This document shows positions 1 to 12,300 of a stretch of 64,000 nucleotides of DNA, piece after piece. Every line of letters starts with the position of its first letter. Within the stretch, counting starts at the first letter, position 1. This DNA is from Sclerodactyla briareus. Lineage: Eukaryota; Echinodermata; Holothuroidea; Dendrochirotida; Sclerodactylidae. The DNA lies in contig JAODTK010000699.1 of NCBI GenBank assembly GCA_026419785.1, forward strand, positions 414,001-478,000, given 5' to 3'. The translations under genes and the position numbers were made by a program. The notes beneath the pieces are model-generated. The model had not been told where the DNA came from. It did not search any database and was given only the letters and a program-made list of their open reading frames with translations.

Positions 1-1018
1 TTACTCCTTCTAGGCAGGGGCGTCGGGCGTTTCGAAAATGGGGGGGGGAAATTGAATGCAAATTATCATCAAATCGGAGCGCCACCATCGGTTGCGCGGA
101 GATTTTCATACCCTCCAGATCGACGGAAACGGAACTTGCCATGCTCAATAGCACCCATCGACATGTGTGATTTGAGTAAGAGACAGACAAAACAGCTGTC
201 ATTGTGCTACTAAGATGATTTACCGAGTATCACACATGGTATTTTTTTTATTACCTTTTCTACTCTGGCTTGTTTGCGTGGGATCCAGGGTGCGCCGAAC
301 GGTCTCTGGTGGGATCGAAGGGAAAAGCCATAGGCGTACGGGACCACTCCAATTTGGGAGCAGAAAAGTTGCCCGAATTTACAAGTCGGTCAGCGGAAAC
401 TACCGGCGCGCGCGAAAAAAAAAATTGCATGTTTTCCGGGCATTTTTCCTGCCAAAAAATTCAGGCATTTTTTCACTTGGTTTGGTTTTCCTCTCAAATG
501 TTCACGAATTTTTTTCGCCCCGAATTTTTCATCTCATAAAAATTGAGGGGGGGGGGGGACAGTCTGCCCCCAGGGCTTCTGACAGTAATTGAGTGAACGA
601 AATGATTCGAAGCATATTACATCGCATATTTCGCCTTCAACGCCTGGAAGAGAAAGGCCATTGCGCGCGAAACACTGAAAAAATATGCCCTTTTGGCTTT
701 CGATTTAAAATTCGAGAACTCGGCATGAAGCATGGGTAATTATCCTTCCACTTCGGCCCTAGTCGGGTCCTAATACTCACCTGGGGTCCGCACCGTCCGC
801 ACCTGGAATTAGTGGACAATTTCCAACGCGAGTGTGTTTGGTTAGACAAAAATTGAATCAGTTTAGAGTGATACAAAATAGGGCATGGGCCTATTATTTT
901 CTTATACGGTCCGTTGAAAAGTGGGGGGGGGGCAAACGAATGATATCCCCCCCACTTTTGAAAGTGGGGGACATGTCCCCCCCCCGTCCCCCACTGTGAC
1001 GCCCATGCTTCTAGGCAA
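1..1018. other. Intergenic, repeat-like, G-rich
   Basis: No coding signal is recognised here. The stretch holds poly-G runs near 41-49 and 549-560, an A-rich and T-rich patch at 415-530, and an inverted G/C repeat at 917-1000 that is listed separately. Open frames on both strands are short and have no recognisable motif. Confidence 0.5.
917..1000. repeat. Inverted G-run/C-run repeat (hairpin)
   Basis: AAAAGTGGGGGGG at about 917-929 faces CCCCCCCACTTTT at 947-959, with a loop of about 18 bases. A second pair follows directly: AAAGTGGGGG, then ACATGT, then a C run. This predicts a strong hairpin and also G-quadruplex potential. It looks like a member of an interspersed G-rich repeat family. 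Confidence 0.7.
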
Positions 1019-1146
1019 TTAGGAAACACACTCCTCAAAGACGGAGTCGCCATCTGCGGGATCATCACTGTAACATCCTTCACAATTGAGAATGTCAGCG
1101 ACTTCACTGCAGCTGAGTGACCGTCCAAGACATATGGTTCTCCATC
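1019..1146 (-). CDS. Exon-like minus-strand reading frame, unknown
   Basis: On the minus strand a pyrimidine-rich stretch ends in CTTCTTAG just before position 1,146. The frame that follows reads about 42 codons to a stop and ends in an acidic, Cys-containing tail (EVADILNCEGCYSDDPAD, then DSVFEECVS). The acidic run suggests a real N- or C-terminal peptide, but no family is recognised and no partner exon was found. It may equally be chance. Confidence 0.2.
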
Positions 1147-1149
1147 CTA

Positions 1150-2340
1150 AGAAGTAAACAGAAAAGGTCCGATTTGCCAACATTTTTGGAAAGTGATTGG
1201 GCATTCATTCACCTTAGAAAATGTACACTGATCGTGATCTCTTCAGAACCTTTAAACATATCACAGGGCAGTGCACACTGTTATAGGGCGGGAATTATAT
1301 ATATTCCAATTGCCGGTGCCTTGTTCAGGGCTCTAAACATGCTTACAGTGGTCTCAAAGCGTTTTACAGATATGTCTCAATCAGGGCCTTAGTCATGATT
1401 GAAAAAAGAAGGACTCGTCTGTATAGGAGGGGTCTCACAAACGCCAGATGGATCCACGAGTCAGTACGCGCTAAAAACAGTGTTTAGGGAATTCTAACAG
1501 TATATAAAATACCTGTAAAAAAAAACTTTTACAGCACCTACACACTGAAGATATGAAATTTAAAATTCGATAAATATCACTCCTGCATATTCCTGATTGT
1601 ACCGACATTATTCGAGCGAAAGCATTTACCTACACTCAATTTTGATTCTGACAGCTTTCTGAAGTTTCCAACTGCAATCAGTTTGATATGTTGTATTAGC
1701 ATTTTTTGGCTAATAACAATTTAGACTAACAATTGTTGCTGGGTCTGAATAAAAAACGTTCACGTTGTTATTAGTTGATTGTAGGCTACTATAAACAAAC
1801 TTATCACGCACCCTTCCTCAGTGTACATGGGGGCTCCACATCTAAGCATAAGAGTAAAATGAATTCTGATTAAGATTTATGGTGATCTACATAAGCAAAA
1901 TAAGTTACAAGGAATTTGATTGATCTTATGGAATTTAAAAGAAATTTGGCATGGTGCCCCACGTATGATCTAATAGGATTATTCTGACCGGGCGCCCCAT
2001 GTTAAAACCTAATATCGTTGTGCAAGTTGCTCCACATTACGCATCTGAATAGAAGACATGTGATCAGCCATATAGAATTTTTAATATCTTCCAATTCTGC
2101 AGAATATGCAAATTCCAAATTTAGTTGGCAAATTCTCAGACATAAATAATCTAATCGTAACACGGCTGAAACAGTAAAATAGAAAGAATTCCTTACAAAC
2201 AAGTTTGAGAGAGGTGATTTTGTGCCAAACAAAACGGCACTTTTTCGATCAGTTCGATCATGCTGTGTGCCAACTTTTAGTAGTACGGGGAACAATTAGG
2301 AGTAGGACGTGATGTGAGGAGTACCTGATACTGTAGTGCA
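1150..2340. other. Intergenic, nothing recognised
   Basis: AT-rich sequence without a gene, tandem repeat or RNA-like structure that I can support. The longest minus-strand frame (2,002-2,295) has no recognisable motif. Confidence 0.5.
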
Positions 2341-2343
2341 AAC

Positions 2344-2478
2344 ATGTCCAAGGACGAGCCTAGCCACGTATCGGAAGAAATTTTCCCATTGAATGTGACG
2401 GACGAATCCCCGATTACCAAAGCCCTCTATGACTTTCAAAACATAGTTCATTGCTACAAGCTTAATTTTACTGTATAG
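2344..2478 (+). CDS. Small 44-codon reading frame, unknown
   Basis: An ATG at 2,344 opens a 44-residue frame beginning MSKDEPSHVSEEIFPLNVTD and ending YKLNFTV before TAG at 2,476-2,478. The composition is mixed, acidic at the start and then hydrophobic, with no low-complexity run, so it is more protein-like than the surrounding frames. It could be a first exon or a short peptide gene. No family is recognised, and the call rests on composition alone. Confidence 0.25.
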   Translation: MSKDEPSHVSEEIFPLNVTDESPITKALYDFQNIVHCYKLNFTV

Positions 2479-2607
2479 AGAGAATCACCACTGTTTTTTT
2501 TTTCAGCCTGTTTGGTCTTCAAAGATAGGGCTACTTTTGTTAATGTTCTGTTTCTGAAATGAAAAACCCAGATGTCCCTAATGGGCTCAGTTTTCATGGA
2601 ATTCCCG

Positions 2608-2669
2608 TATATATATATATATAATATATATATATATATATAGTATATATATATTATATATAATATAAT

Positions 2670-2720
<51 letters not shown>

Positions 2721-2738
2721 TCTATATATATTATATGT
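2608..2738. repeat. (TA)n microsatellite
   Basis: About 130 bases of near-pure alternating TA with a few interruptions. The Tyr/Ile-rich minus-strand frame across it is an artefact of this repeat. Confidence 0.95.
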
Positions 2739-3087
2739 ATTAATGGGATCCCTCAGGGGCAGTTTAGGGTAAGGTCCATCCTTCCTTCCTTGTCTGTACA
2801 GTATTCGCAAAATCTAGATGTTGTCCCCGATCATTTTAACATCTTATGGTGATAATTTGTTGAATGTGTTTATTTATCTGCTGAAATTCCTATGTGGCCT
2901 TCGATTCCATAGATGCCTAACTTTGCCCCTCAGCAGGACCACAATGCATTGCGAGAGGCTATTTGCGAAAAGGTTAATTGGCCCTGTTTAGCTCTAGCCT
3001 AAGCTCGATTGTGAACGCCGACTCTAGGACAGCGGGTACTATACAAAGCCTGTGAGTGGACTGTGAGCGCAGACTAGGCTAGCCTAG

Positions 3088-3276
3088 CTAGGCTAACTCA
3101 GGCCTAAGCATTTGTGCACAGTAGCCATAGGCTTCACCCACCGCTTGTAGGGCCAACTGGAGTTCTTTCCTCTTGCTTCTCTCGTCATGGCGCTCAAAAT
3201 CTTCACGAGTGAAAACGCTAAAATTCATGCTGTCGTCGATAAAAATGAGTTGATCCGTTGAGATTCGATCGGACAA
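3088..3276 (-). CDS. Minus-strand first-exon candidate, unknown protein
   Basis: A 62-codon frame starts at 3,276 (MSDRISTDQLIFIDDSMNFS) and continues with a charged, helix-like segment (REDFERHDERSKRKELQLAL). A possible splice donor (GCG|GTGGGT) lies in the frame after LQLALQA, so the coding exon may stop there, and the remainder to the stop at 3,088 may be intron. The frame faces away from the plus-strand candidate starting at 3,958, with about 680 bases between the two starts, a layout compatible with a shared bidirectional promoter. No family is recognised. Confidence 0.35.
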   Translation of the reverse strand: MSDRISTDQLIFIDDSMNFSVFTREDFERHDERSKRKELQLALQAVGEAYGYCAQMLRPELA

Positions 3277-3957
3277 GTTATGAACAGCCGAAATACTGTG
3301 TTGACAGTGACGTAGGTACCTTAGCTAGCCGTACTGTATGGCCAATTCAACTCGATCATGACACAAGACATTAAGACTCACAATTTTAGAATTGCATATT
3401 CAAACTTCCGTGTGCCTAAAGTGCAATTTAAATCAATAAAAATAATTTCTATTTGTCCGAACGTTGAATTATAATGCCCATTCATATATATACATTGAAT
3501 TTTTTCCAAAGTTATCTCCTTCTCAACTGAGTATTGCACCTAGGGGTAACCCGTGCCTCAGGTTTCTAGGTCAGTGTTGGATTGCTGCGGGCTGGAATGA
3601 ATTTATTTTGAATGCTCTCCATTCGATCATCGTCGATTAAATTACATACTTTTAGAAATGTATAGCAATGATAAGCATTTTTTTTCACGAAAATACAGTC
3701 TAACAGGTTATAAGGAAGTGCCCGGAAAAATTTGTCACATGCCGTTTGTTGGGCACTGATAGGCTATTTATTTCATTTACGTCTCTATTGGCGGTCTGTT
3801 CAAGTGTACTGTTGGGTTGCTTGCGAATGTAGTACGGACGTACGGTACTAGCCTAGCCTATAGCGATAGCCTGTATTCAGATATATCTAACCCACGCCAT
3901 TTACACGCTATCTTTACATCGCTGGACAAATCTTAAAAGCCTCGTTCAGTTCACAGG

Positions 3958-6510
3958 ATGGTGAAGAAAAAAAAATGGCCTGAAGAATTCTACGCCTGTG
4001 TTCAATGGGCGTCTTCGAAGGTGACAAGCATGGGTATCATTGCTGAGAGTGAATGCCTGACGCACGTTGAAACAGGAGCAAATATCAGGAGTTCTTACGG
4101 GATTCGTCGGACACAGCCAAGTAATGTTTAGTGGCAGTAAGTACGGTGTAGTGTGTGTTAGAGGGCTGGCCTAGCCGGCGTTAGCTCAATGCATACATCA
4201 TAAGATTCTTAGTATTCTACCTCACATAAAAATTGCAGAAAATCCGAATGACATTCGTTTTTCTATTCTAAATGGGGCCGTTTTCCCATCTCCGTAACGC
4301 AGCCTTACCCATGATGAACAGTGCTTGGAAAAATGAGCATGAGTCTCGAAAATTGGAACTTTACACGTCTGTCCTGTCCATCCATGTCACAACTTATGCA
4401 TGTCAATTTCTAAAAAACGTGCCAGCTGAAAAAAAAAATCTGGGAGAAGAGATTGTTACCCCTGGAAGTACTTTTTATATGATAACATGGGTGAAGTTAA
4501 AATCAACGCAAGTAAATTTTGCATCAATATAACTTAAAACAATGGGATTTCTTTTTGGGACTGAACAGGCTACGTCAAAAAAAAAAAAAAAACAATCTGC
4601 CGTTTTGTCGTTCATTTATACTATTAGGTAGGTTTGCATGAATATCGACAACTTCGCTTGGCCATAAAAATGTCAAAATTTTATGTTATTTTAAGAACTA
4701 CAAACCCAACATGCCGAAAGCCATATTTAGTATGAGGGCAGACTTGGACGGCATCTGTCGCCACTTCAATGGTGACCAACTCTGTGAGTGTTGAGCCCGT
4801 AATCCAGAGGTTATGGGTTAGAGTCTGTTGTATTTTCTCGGTAGGTGCTTTATGCACTTGTCGATTGTAACACACCCCATACCCGGGGACGCGGGGATGT
4901 ATTCTCAAACATAACACAAGTGTCATTTCCCCTGCTACATTGGCAGTATTCTCATCACTTTCATGAACACAAGGTAAACTCCCAACATTCGTGAGACACA
5001 TTTTCATGAACACCCCCCCCCCATATACCGGCAGAACCCCGCTATATCAACTATGAAAATCTCCGCCGGAAAGTCATGTAACTTCCCCATATAGCAGGGA
5101 CAAAATAGTGTGAACATCCTCTGCCAAATTTTGTACCATGCCCCGCTATCCCTGGGTACCGTGGGGCCAGCGTTACAACTGCCAAGTGCATTATCCCATT
5201 CTCAGAATGCGGGATAGGCAATTGGCAAGTTGGATCAGTGGCAGTGTGCAATTACCCGCTCCTTTAAAAAATCCTAGGGGTGAAGGTCCACGATGATATA
5301 GTGACAGTAAACATGTACGCACCCTGCTGGTTTCATTCTCTGCCTGGTGATTACAACATTACAAAAAAAATGTGATCCAGTTAAGCTAATGACAATTTTT
5401 CTCTTCTGCAGGTCGGGGGAGTTCATCATCACCCATAAGCATAGTCTCCAGGACCAAAAACGACGGAATTACGACGGCATGACGAGCGACTGATGTCTAC
5501 CCTTTTCTCTCGGGGGGAAATGGCCAGGTACGGCCTGAAACTCAAGCAGAAGAAGGGAAGAGCATCTCGGTGCTCCCCAAGAGAAAGTGGGTGCAATATC
5601 AGTCGTAAGTATGTCAATAAGAGTTTGGCATATTCTGAATTAGGTGTGGAAGTCTGGCCCCCCCCAAACCGATTGAGCAGTTTGGTAGTGTGGTACGCCT
5701 GCAGGGTATTGTTCCTTCGCTGGCACCCGTTTGGCTCATCTCCTAGTGAACAAAGAAAAAATGTTCGGGAGATTGCAGGATGATTGGTCCAGTCACGAGC
5801 AAAGACGATGCAGTGTTAAAAACTGCAATTGTGATTGTCTGGGTGGTGCACCCAGCCAAAAAAAGGTCAGCTACCAGAGCTGAAACAATTTGATGCCTCA
5901 ACAAATTAAAACAAAATACAATATTATAACCATTCGGCAAGCTTCCTCGCTAGAACACTGATCGATACTGAGCTCAAACTCTGGAGCACCCCACTGCACC
6001 CAGGGACAGAAAAAAAATATACCAGGAGTACAACTGTCAAGTTTAGCTATGCAATGCATCGACAGCTAGTATGCTGGTATACAGCGCGAATCTCCACTTA
6101 GAATCCTTAGGCAGGTCGTTTTTTTTTTTTAATCGTGCTCTTCAGGACCATGTGTAGTAGCATTTTGTGGCATAAATGGTAGATGACACTTCGAAATTCT
6201 GGGCAAGGTCGTTAATCGTGTTTCTTCAGGACGAAGCTGTATGTAGACCCCCCCCTTTTTGTGGCATAAATGATAGATGACCCCTTCATGACAATTTATC
6301 ATCACTGCTTTACACTCTCAAAGGCATGCACTTAACAGTTATCTTGTTTTTTACAGATTGTGTCATGGAAAGGCCATTCCTCGGTCACCCCAGCACATTA
6401 GCCTGAAAAATTCACGAAGCTTCGAGAGAGCAGAACCGCTTTCAGGAGAATGGGTGTTTCCCTTCCGAAGCCTGTTTCTGCCAGTGAGGACCCGTCGTTT
6501 AGCCATTTGA
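3958..6510 (+). CDS. Candidate three-exon gene; N-terminus BEN-protein-like
   Basis: Exon 1 (3,958-4,120) starts MVKKKKWPEEFYACVQWASS and ends at AA|GTAATG in phase 1. Exon 2 (5,412-5,604) follows a TTCTGCAG acceptor. Entered in that phase it stays in one frame for all 193 bases except one TGA near 5,480, reading SRGSSSSPISIVSRTKNDG, later SISVLPKRKWVQYQS, and ends at a good GTAAGT donor. Exon 3 (6,357-6,510) follows a TTTTTTACAG acceptor and runs 50 codons in phase to TGA. The YACVQW...GANIRSSYG pattern recalls, from memory, the short N-terminal leader of many invertebrate BEN-domain proteins, but no BEN domain is seen. Exon 3 is the least certain part. The single stop suggests a young pseudogene, a sequencing error or a wrong exon choice. 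Confidence 0.35.
4140..5411 (+). other. Putative intron 1 of the 3,958-6,510 candidate
   Basis: No gene is recognised in this stretch, which holds a poly-A run at 4,579-4,593 and a poly-C run near 4,996. It is an intron only if the flanking exon model is right. Confidence 0.3.
6110..6290. repeat. Local duplication of about 95 bp
   Basis: Two adjacent diverged copies share aggtcgtt..aatcgtg, cttcagga and gtggcataaatg.tagatga in the same order. Both carry a homopolymer run, poly-T in the first and poly-C in the second. Confidence 0.7.
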
Positions 6511-6870
6511 ACATATGAAATTTCATCCCGTGTGTACAATAGGTTTCAAAAGTGGGGTGATGTCCCCTCTCACAATATTTCAAATGGGGATTTTAAATCT
6601 AGGGAGGGGGGAGGTTCTCAAAAAAGACAGATCAGGAATCTTTGCCAACCACTGGACATCGCCACCATTGCAAGTTTTTAACAATGGAAAGGGTTGTCTG
6701 TTAGCCATGTGAACAAATAACGTTATAAGGGTTCAGGTCAGGGTGTACATAGCTTTTAAAATTTGGGGGGGGGGGGTCCTGAAAAATACAGGTCAGCGAA
6801 TCTTTGCTATACCGCGAACATGCCAATTTTTTAACAATCGGGGTTTGTCTGTATGATCTCCCTCTTGCGG
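6500..6870. repeat. Local duplication of about 200 bp with G runs
   Basis: Two diverged copies share, in order, tagccat.tgaaca, ttttaaa.tt.ggg, a G run, aatctttgc, aattttt.aacaat and gtttgtctgt. The second copy holds a 13-G run near 6,764. Confidence 0.65.
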
Positions 6871-6889
6871 CCCAAGTTTGCATCAAGCT

Positions 6890-7660
6890 TCACATTCACA
6901 GTAGTTCTGTTTTAACATCAAAAAGTGATAGAGTAAGGAAAATAAGGTGCAATCACTTTGTTCCAATTCATAGCCATAATAAATGAATTGGCGATTTTGG
7001 AAATTAGCCCTATAGTTTGATGATGTCATTTGCTACCAAATAGAAAAAAACAGTGAAAAACTGTCGTAATAATTGGAAGGAAATGACATCTCAACTGTGC
7101 CAATCTGCACAAAAATTGTCAATGTAGTTGTGATAAATGCCAATCTTCAAGAACTAATCATTGGCATGTATTTCAATGCCCTGTTTTGACATTGCAACAT
7201 GCTTTTCAGCAGACTTTCCCTTTAAACTCTCTCCGTAATATTATCAATATTTAGTGTCTTGCATTACTCAACAATGAAGTGGGGGATTGCTCTTGTAGGA
7301 AGAGGAAGGAAATAAATATGTACATCTGAGAACACTTCCTGTCATGTGTTTCAATTGTATATGGAATCCTCTCTTATAGGCCAGGCTGTTGCTCATGCAG
7401 GTTAATTAGGATAATAAGTGAATGTGAGTAGCAAAATATGGCTCCCATTCCGGCCTACGAAGACACTAAACGCATGCACCGGGCCAAGCTAGCTTGCAAG
7501 GAGCATCTAGAAAGTATATCTCTAGTCTAATGCTCATCAGGACTGGTCGGTGAGTTTCTCGTCAATCCCTCGAGTGTTTTGGAGCACGAGAATGGTCCCA
7601 ATTCTCAAGTAAATCTCGGAGTCTTTTCTCAGTAATTTTCACGAGTGATTTTTACAAGGG
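6890..7660. other. Intergenic, nothing recognised
   Basis: AT-rich sequence with no supported gene or repeat. The homologous dispersed segment starts at about 7,665. Confidence 0.45.
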
Positions 7661-8305
7661 TCCCACACAAACTGCTTTTAACCCCCCCCCCCACACATAC
7701 TTTGAGTCAGGCATCAACTTTCGGTATGTGCTTGCCCTCTTGCACATTTAGTAGATGATACGTGAGGATGTTTTTCAAGGCATCGATCAGTACAGGTTAA
7801 TTATTCAAAATTGATATATGAAATGTAGCTGGACTGGATAGCAGTAGACTAACTATTGCACGGTCATCGACGTCAATACACGGAATTACTAAGCATTTTA
7901 AAAACACTTTATCCGGCCTCCCCAATTTTTAAATTTCATAGATAGCGGCAGGGCATTCCTGGGTCATTGATAGTAGTACATTGGTGTAGCACGTAGACCA
8001 AAAGGTCCCGAGATCACCTACGTTTAGAATACCTTTAGGCTATATATTGTAACTGAAAACCAAGCAACCAATCAAGATTTTATCACAAATCTACATTCGT
8101 TCGCATTACGATAGCAGGGGGATCCGCTGGTGTATTCGAACAACTGAATCAACCCGCAGGAATATCACCACGATAAAACCGAGGCATGTTCCAGTCTATC
8201 GACGCTGCGAACTTCATGTCCCCCTCAGTTTGATATCTAAAGAGGTACGGACAGACTCATTCACGTGATCAATTGATGGCCTACTTCTGAATTTAAATAA
8301 CTTAC

Positions 8306-8506
8306 GTCCACTTGAGTTGTTTTCACACTTCTCTGCGTATGACAGCAATCGATTCACCATATCCTCCGATTATCGAGGTCCTTCCATTGACTCAATCTCC
8401 TGTAATGTCGATGATGGTTGCACTCTCATTCCCAGAGTCCAGTAATATGCGATCACCAGCCGAACCGCTCACCACGAGATTGAATTCACTGAGACAGGAA
8501 AAGGAT
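8306..8506 (-). pseudogene. NLR post-NACHT exon, copy 1 (decayed)
   Basis: Minus-strand exon with an acceptor still in place (CTTCTACAG|ATCC) and a GTAAG donor at 8,305. It is homologous to the exon at 39,713-39,928. The family peptide ends in a KDLDISEEMVIGLLSYAEK-like segment; here it is recognisable only across more than one frame, because small deletions near the start and middle break the reading. Family role: the segment between the NACHT module and the C-terminus, possibly leucine-rich-repeat-like. No Death or NACHT exon accompanies this copy. Confidence 0.6.
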
Positions 8507-8779
8507 CTGTAGAAGCAAGAAAATCAGATGAATCCAAGTGACAGTATAGCTGAGAGGCAATGGCAATGGTGAGGATCTTTTCTCGCTTCCGTTCAGAGCG
8601 ATGAACGATAAACCATTTCACGGTTGCTTTGGTCAAATCCAGTTGACCATTATTATACAAAATTGATGCAATTTATGACATTTTCGTAGCATTTGTTTAA
8701 TAAAGATTGCTACCATGCTTAGCAGCAAATAGCCTATTTCCGACTCATTTCATCCATTCATTAGAGTTTCCATTATTTC

Positions 8780-8935
8780 CATTATTATTATTATTACTAG
8801 TTGTTATTATATAGTATCTCATGATTATCTTATTATTATTAATTAATTATTATTATTATTATTATTATTATGATTCTATTTTATTATTATTATTATTTTA
8901 TATTATTATTATTAATTATTTATTCCTTGTGTGGA
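8780..8935. repeat. (ATT)n microsatellite
   Basis: Interrupted ATT/TAT runs over about 150 bases, with a second short run at 9,300-9,345. The same microsatellite sits at the corresponding place in the other two copies of the duplicated segment. Confidence 0.9.
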
Positions 8936-9374
8936 GGCAGGTAATAATAAATGAAGCGGATATTTGTTCCGACATATGACAGAGGCGGGCGATCATATGT
9001 TTAATTTGTCCCACTTGTAAGATGAACGAATTAAGGGCTTGTTTGAAACCCTCCGTGGTAACAGCAAGTTGGGAAGACCCTGTTTGACCATTTTTTTATT
9101 TTAACCCATTTAAGGACATTTCGTCCGGTATCACCTGAAGAACAGCGTATACGTCTTTCGCCTAACGCATTACGAAACGTGATGCAATCCATTATCGTAC
9201 GGTATGTTTGTGCACTAATCGTATGCATTATTTGCGAAACGTTGTGGCGAATATATACGGTGTGCTGTGAATCAGCGAACAGATGCGTCCTTAAGGGCTA
9301 TTATTATTATTATATTATATAGTAGTAGTAGTATAAGTATAGTATTAGTTTAATAAACATCAATGTCTGCAGAG

Positions 9375-12300
9375 GTCCTGTTTTCGCTCTTTGAGCTTCA
9401 TCACGGCAGCTCAGATGTGCATCGGTGACCTTGACATATACAATTACCAGGCTAACCTGCCCAGTCCTAACCTTTCACAAGGACGCAGTGTCTGGGAATT
9501 CCAGAGTGCAACGAGCTCGAAAGAAGCGTGCGATGCGGTAATGTAAGTAGAATTGCGTCCTGAAAATTGAAACTAACAGACTACACAAACAATGCGCCCT
9601 CACTACTAGAGTGTCACACACTATATCTTAATATAATATATACTAACATGCGATGTTTCCTCTGGTTCAATTACTTGGAGGTTTGCGTCACTAAGACTTT
9701 TAAGAGGTACTGCTTGTGCCTGCCTTTTTTTACCCTCTCCTAATTCGCGGCGCTCGGAACTTTTCCATTCGGCAGGGGTATGTTCTTTCGTTCTCGTAGC
9801 CCTTGGTATGATACTGCTGGGGAGACTAATACTTTCACATGATCACATCTGCGAATATCCAGACTCTAGAAAGGCTAATCATTAATAAAAGTGCTAACAA
9901 CATTTGCTCTATTAATATTAAGCGTATCCAATCGCCTAATAATATCACCATTCTGTGTCTAATATATCAGGACTTGTGTACCTACATTCTATTCAAAGGT
10001 TCAAGTCTTGAGGGAAATGAACAAATTGCGTGCATACGTGCCAGTAGGTCGATCATGTCTTGGCAACGTTGAAACAACAAATGACTAATAAACGAAGCGA
10101 CACACGAGCGTCCTCCTGCTTTCCGCTTAACCATCCCAAAACCCCCGGACGATCGTGATATTTGTTCTTTTCAATTTTTAGCAAAATGTGACAAAGAGTA
10201 TATGACTGAATTCAGGGGCTTGTAAGTGTCTGTAAACACGTGCGATATCAAGATATTATTCACGGCTAATTGTTGCAAAATTATACAAGGCTGTAGCTCT
10301 GGACTGCTGAATAAGCTCATAATGGGGGGGTGGGGGGGGGGGGGTGGAAGTGGAGGGGGGGGGATTGCACAGCGCCTGGATCGTGTCTGATTAGTAACTT
10401 ACATCACATCTGAAGTTGAATTGCCTATATTACACGTTGTGGTGATGTGTCGTTAGACTAAACGGCTCAGTCTGCCACACATTGTGCACATTAAGGACCG
10501 TTGCTCAACGGCCCCCCACGAACGCAAAACTATGATGGCTAATTCATCACATTGTGGTCATATTGGAGTAACTAAAGGCGTGTAAACAAACATTGTATGA
10601 TTGTTGGACGAGAGGTAAGATGACATGGAAGTGCGGCATTTAGTTTTCAGGTGTTTACAATATCACTGATGTTGTGAATGATAATCCATTGCTATCAATC
10701 CTCCAGAGGCTTACGAAAGCCGAATAAACAGATTTCGTTCGTTGACTGTGGTTCATAAGAATGTATTTTCCAAAGCGAATTACGATTCGAGATTCAGATC
10801 GACCAAATACTGACATTGTATTGTTTTTGTTTTTCATGAAACCAGAACATTTCGAGATCGTATGTTTCACGTTTATTTTGGCGCATATACCATATGTTGT
10901 AAGAATTATGTGAAGGAAACGAAACTGACGTATTGTGCTTTCGACTCTCTTCTAGCAACCTTGAGTAAAGCGAAAGATAACTCTCCAGTTGTGATCCCGC
11001 TGGTCTACACTTTTGTCATGACCATAGGATGAAGGCTAAATGACACAAAATGACGGACTGATAGGTAAAATGTCGTCAATGAATTGCTGGCGAATGTCAT
11101 TGAACACAGTGCTCATTGATTTATTTGATTTGCTTCTGTCAGTTTTCCACGTATTAGGATATGGACGAAATGAAAACTGTATAGCGGGGGCAAATGGGGA
11201 ATGTTCAGTGTTACGTTTTGTTAATCAATGAAAACACGAATAACATATGCCTCCCTCCCGTAGAACCTCACGGAAACAACTTTCTATTAATCTAATGACG
11301 AGTGAACGTTACCCACAATCCCCACACGACACATACTCGGACACTCGTGGTGGCTGTATAAATCCGATTCTCTCCTACCAAGAAGGAACCAGTTACAGTG
11401 TTGTCTGTATAAGTAAGAGGTCGTCTTCAACTGTTGCCAGTCATGATCGAACCGTACCAGTAGTGTTGTTTATGATCCTCTATGTGTCCCATCAGTCATG
11501 TTAATTCGAACTTTTAAGGTGTCACCTTCTGCCATAGTATGTGATGTTCTGCCAGAAGGAGTTACAGGAAAGCCAATCCTATTCTCTAGGGATGAAAGAG
11601 AGTCGTAAGCGCCGCTGGCTTAAAACGGGAAGTTGAGTAGTTCAAGTTGCATAACGGCGCGATGAACCAAGGAAGCCATACGAAACGCGATCATCTAATG
11701 AAAAATGGAATGGGTGCGAATTCAGTGGTGAAATTGGTATGAGTTGTCTGGTCGAGGATTTTCAGTAGGGGTATATTCAAGGAGTACTTGCACAGGAGGT
11801 ATTTGCATGGGTTAGCATTGCCTGGTTCGGGAGTACATAATGTGATAAGGTCTGAACACATCTTAGTTGTCTATATACAATTTACAATGCGGGTCCCCAC
11901 GCAAAAAACGTGAGAATAACAAGATATTCCTGTTTGTCTAGACAGCCAGTTGCACATCTAAGGATGTACTTACACCAGCTGTGAAGCCCTGGTCAGTTCT
12001 GAACACCACTTGTGACCTGTTGGTCACTCTGGTGATGAAAACCCTTTCTGACAGGGAGCGCGCAAGATTCACGTACTGTAATCAGAATTACCATGGTGTG
12101 TATAATATATAAGATATTTATTCAACCCAATATACATGAAGAATAGAAACATCACGAAACAAATGTGGTGGGCCCCGGTTGCCCTTCTTATTGAGTGGGC
12201 TAAGGCAAAATATAGAGTGGCTGTTTTTTCGAGCAAGAAGCTGCAGAAGGATAGACAAATGTTGCAACTAATTGTTATGGGATCACTTATTATTCTAACA

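Larger units (their letters stand above)
7665..9370 (-). repeat. Diverged copy 1 of the NLR 3'-end duplication
   Basis: This segment aligns in order with 23,490-25,340, and its right part also aligns with 39,713-41,760. Shared landmarks are the 'cacacaaactgctttta' start, the 'gatagcggcagggcat' block, the post-NACHT exon, the 'aataaagattg' block, and the 'gcgatcatatgtttaat...gggaagaccctg' block before an ATT microsatellite. Copy 2 has about 200 extra bases (23,755-23,950) that are absent here. NACHT sequence that should lie upstream, above 9.4 kb, is not detectable. Confidence 0.75.

Noticed and set aside
2454-2810. Minus-strand 118-codon Tyr/Ile-rich frame
   Set aside because: Produced by the (TA)n microsatellite.
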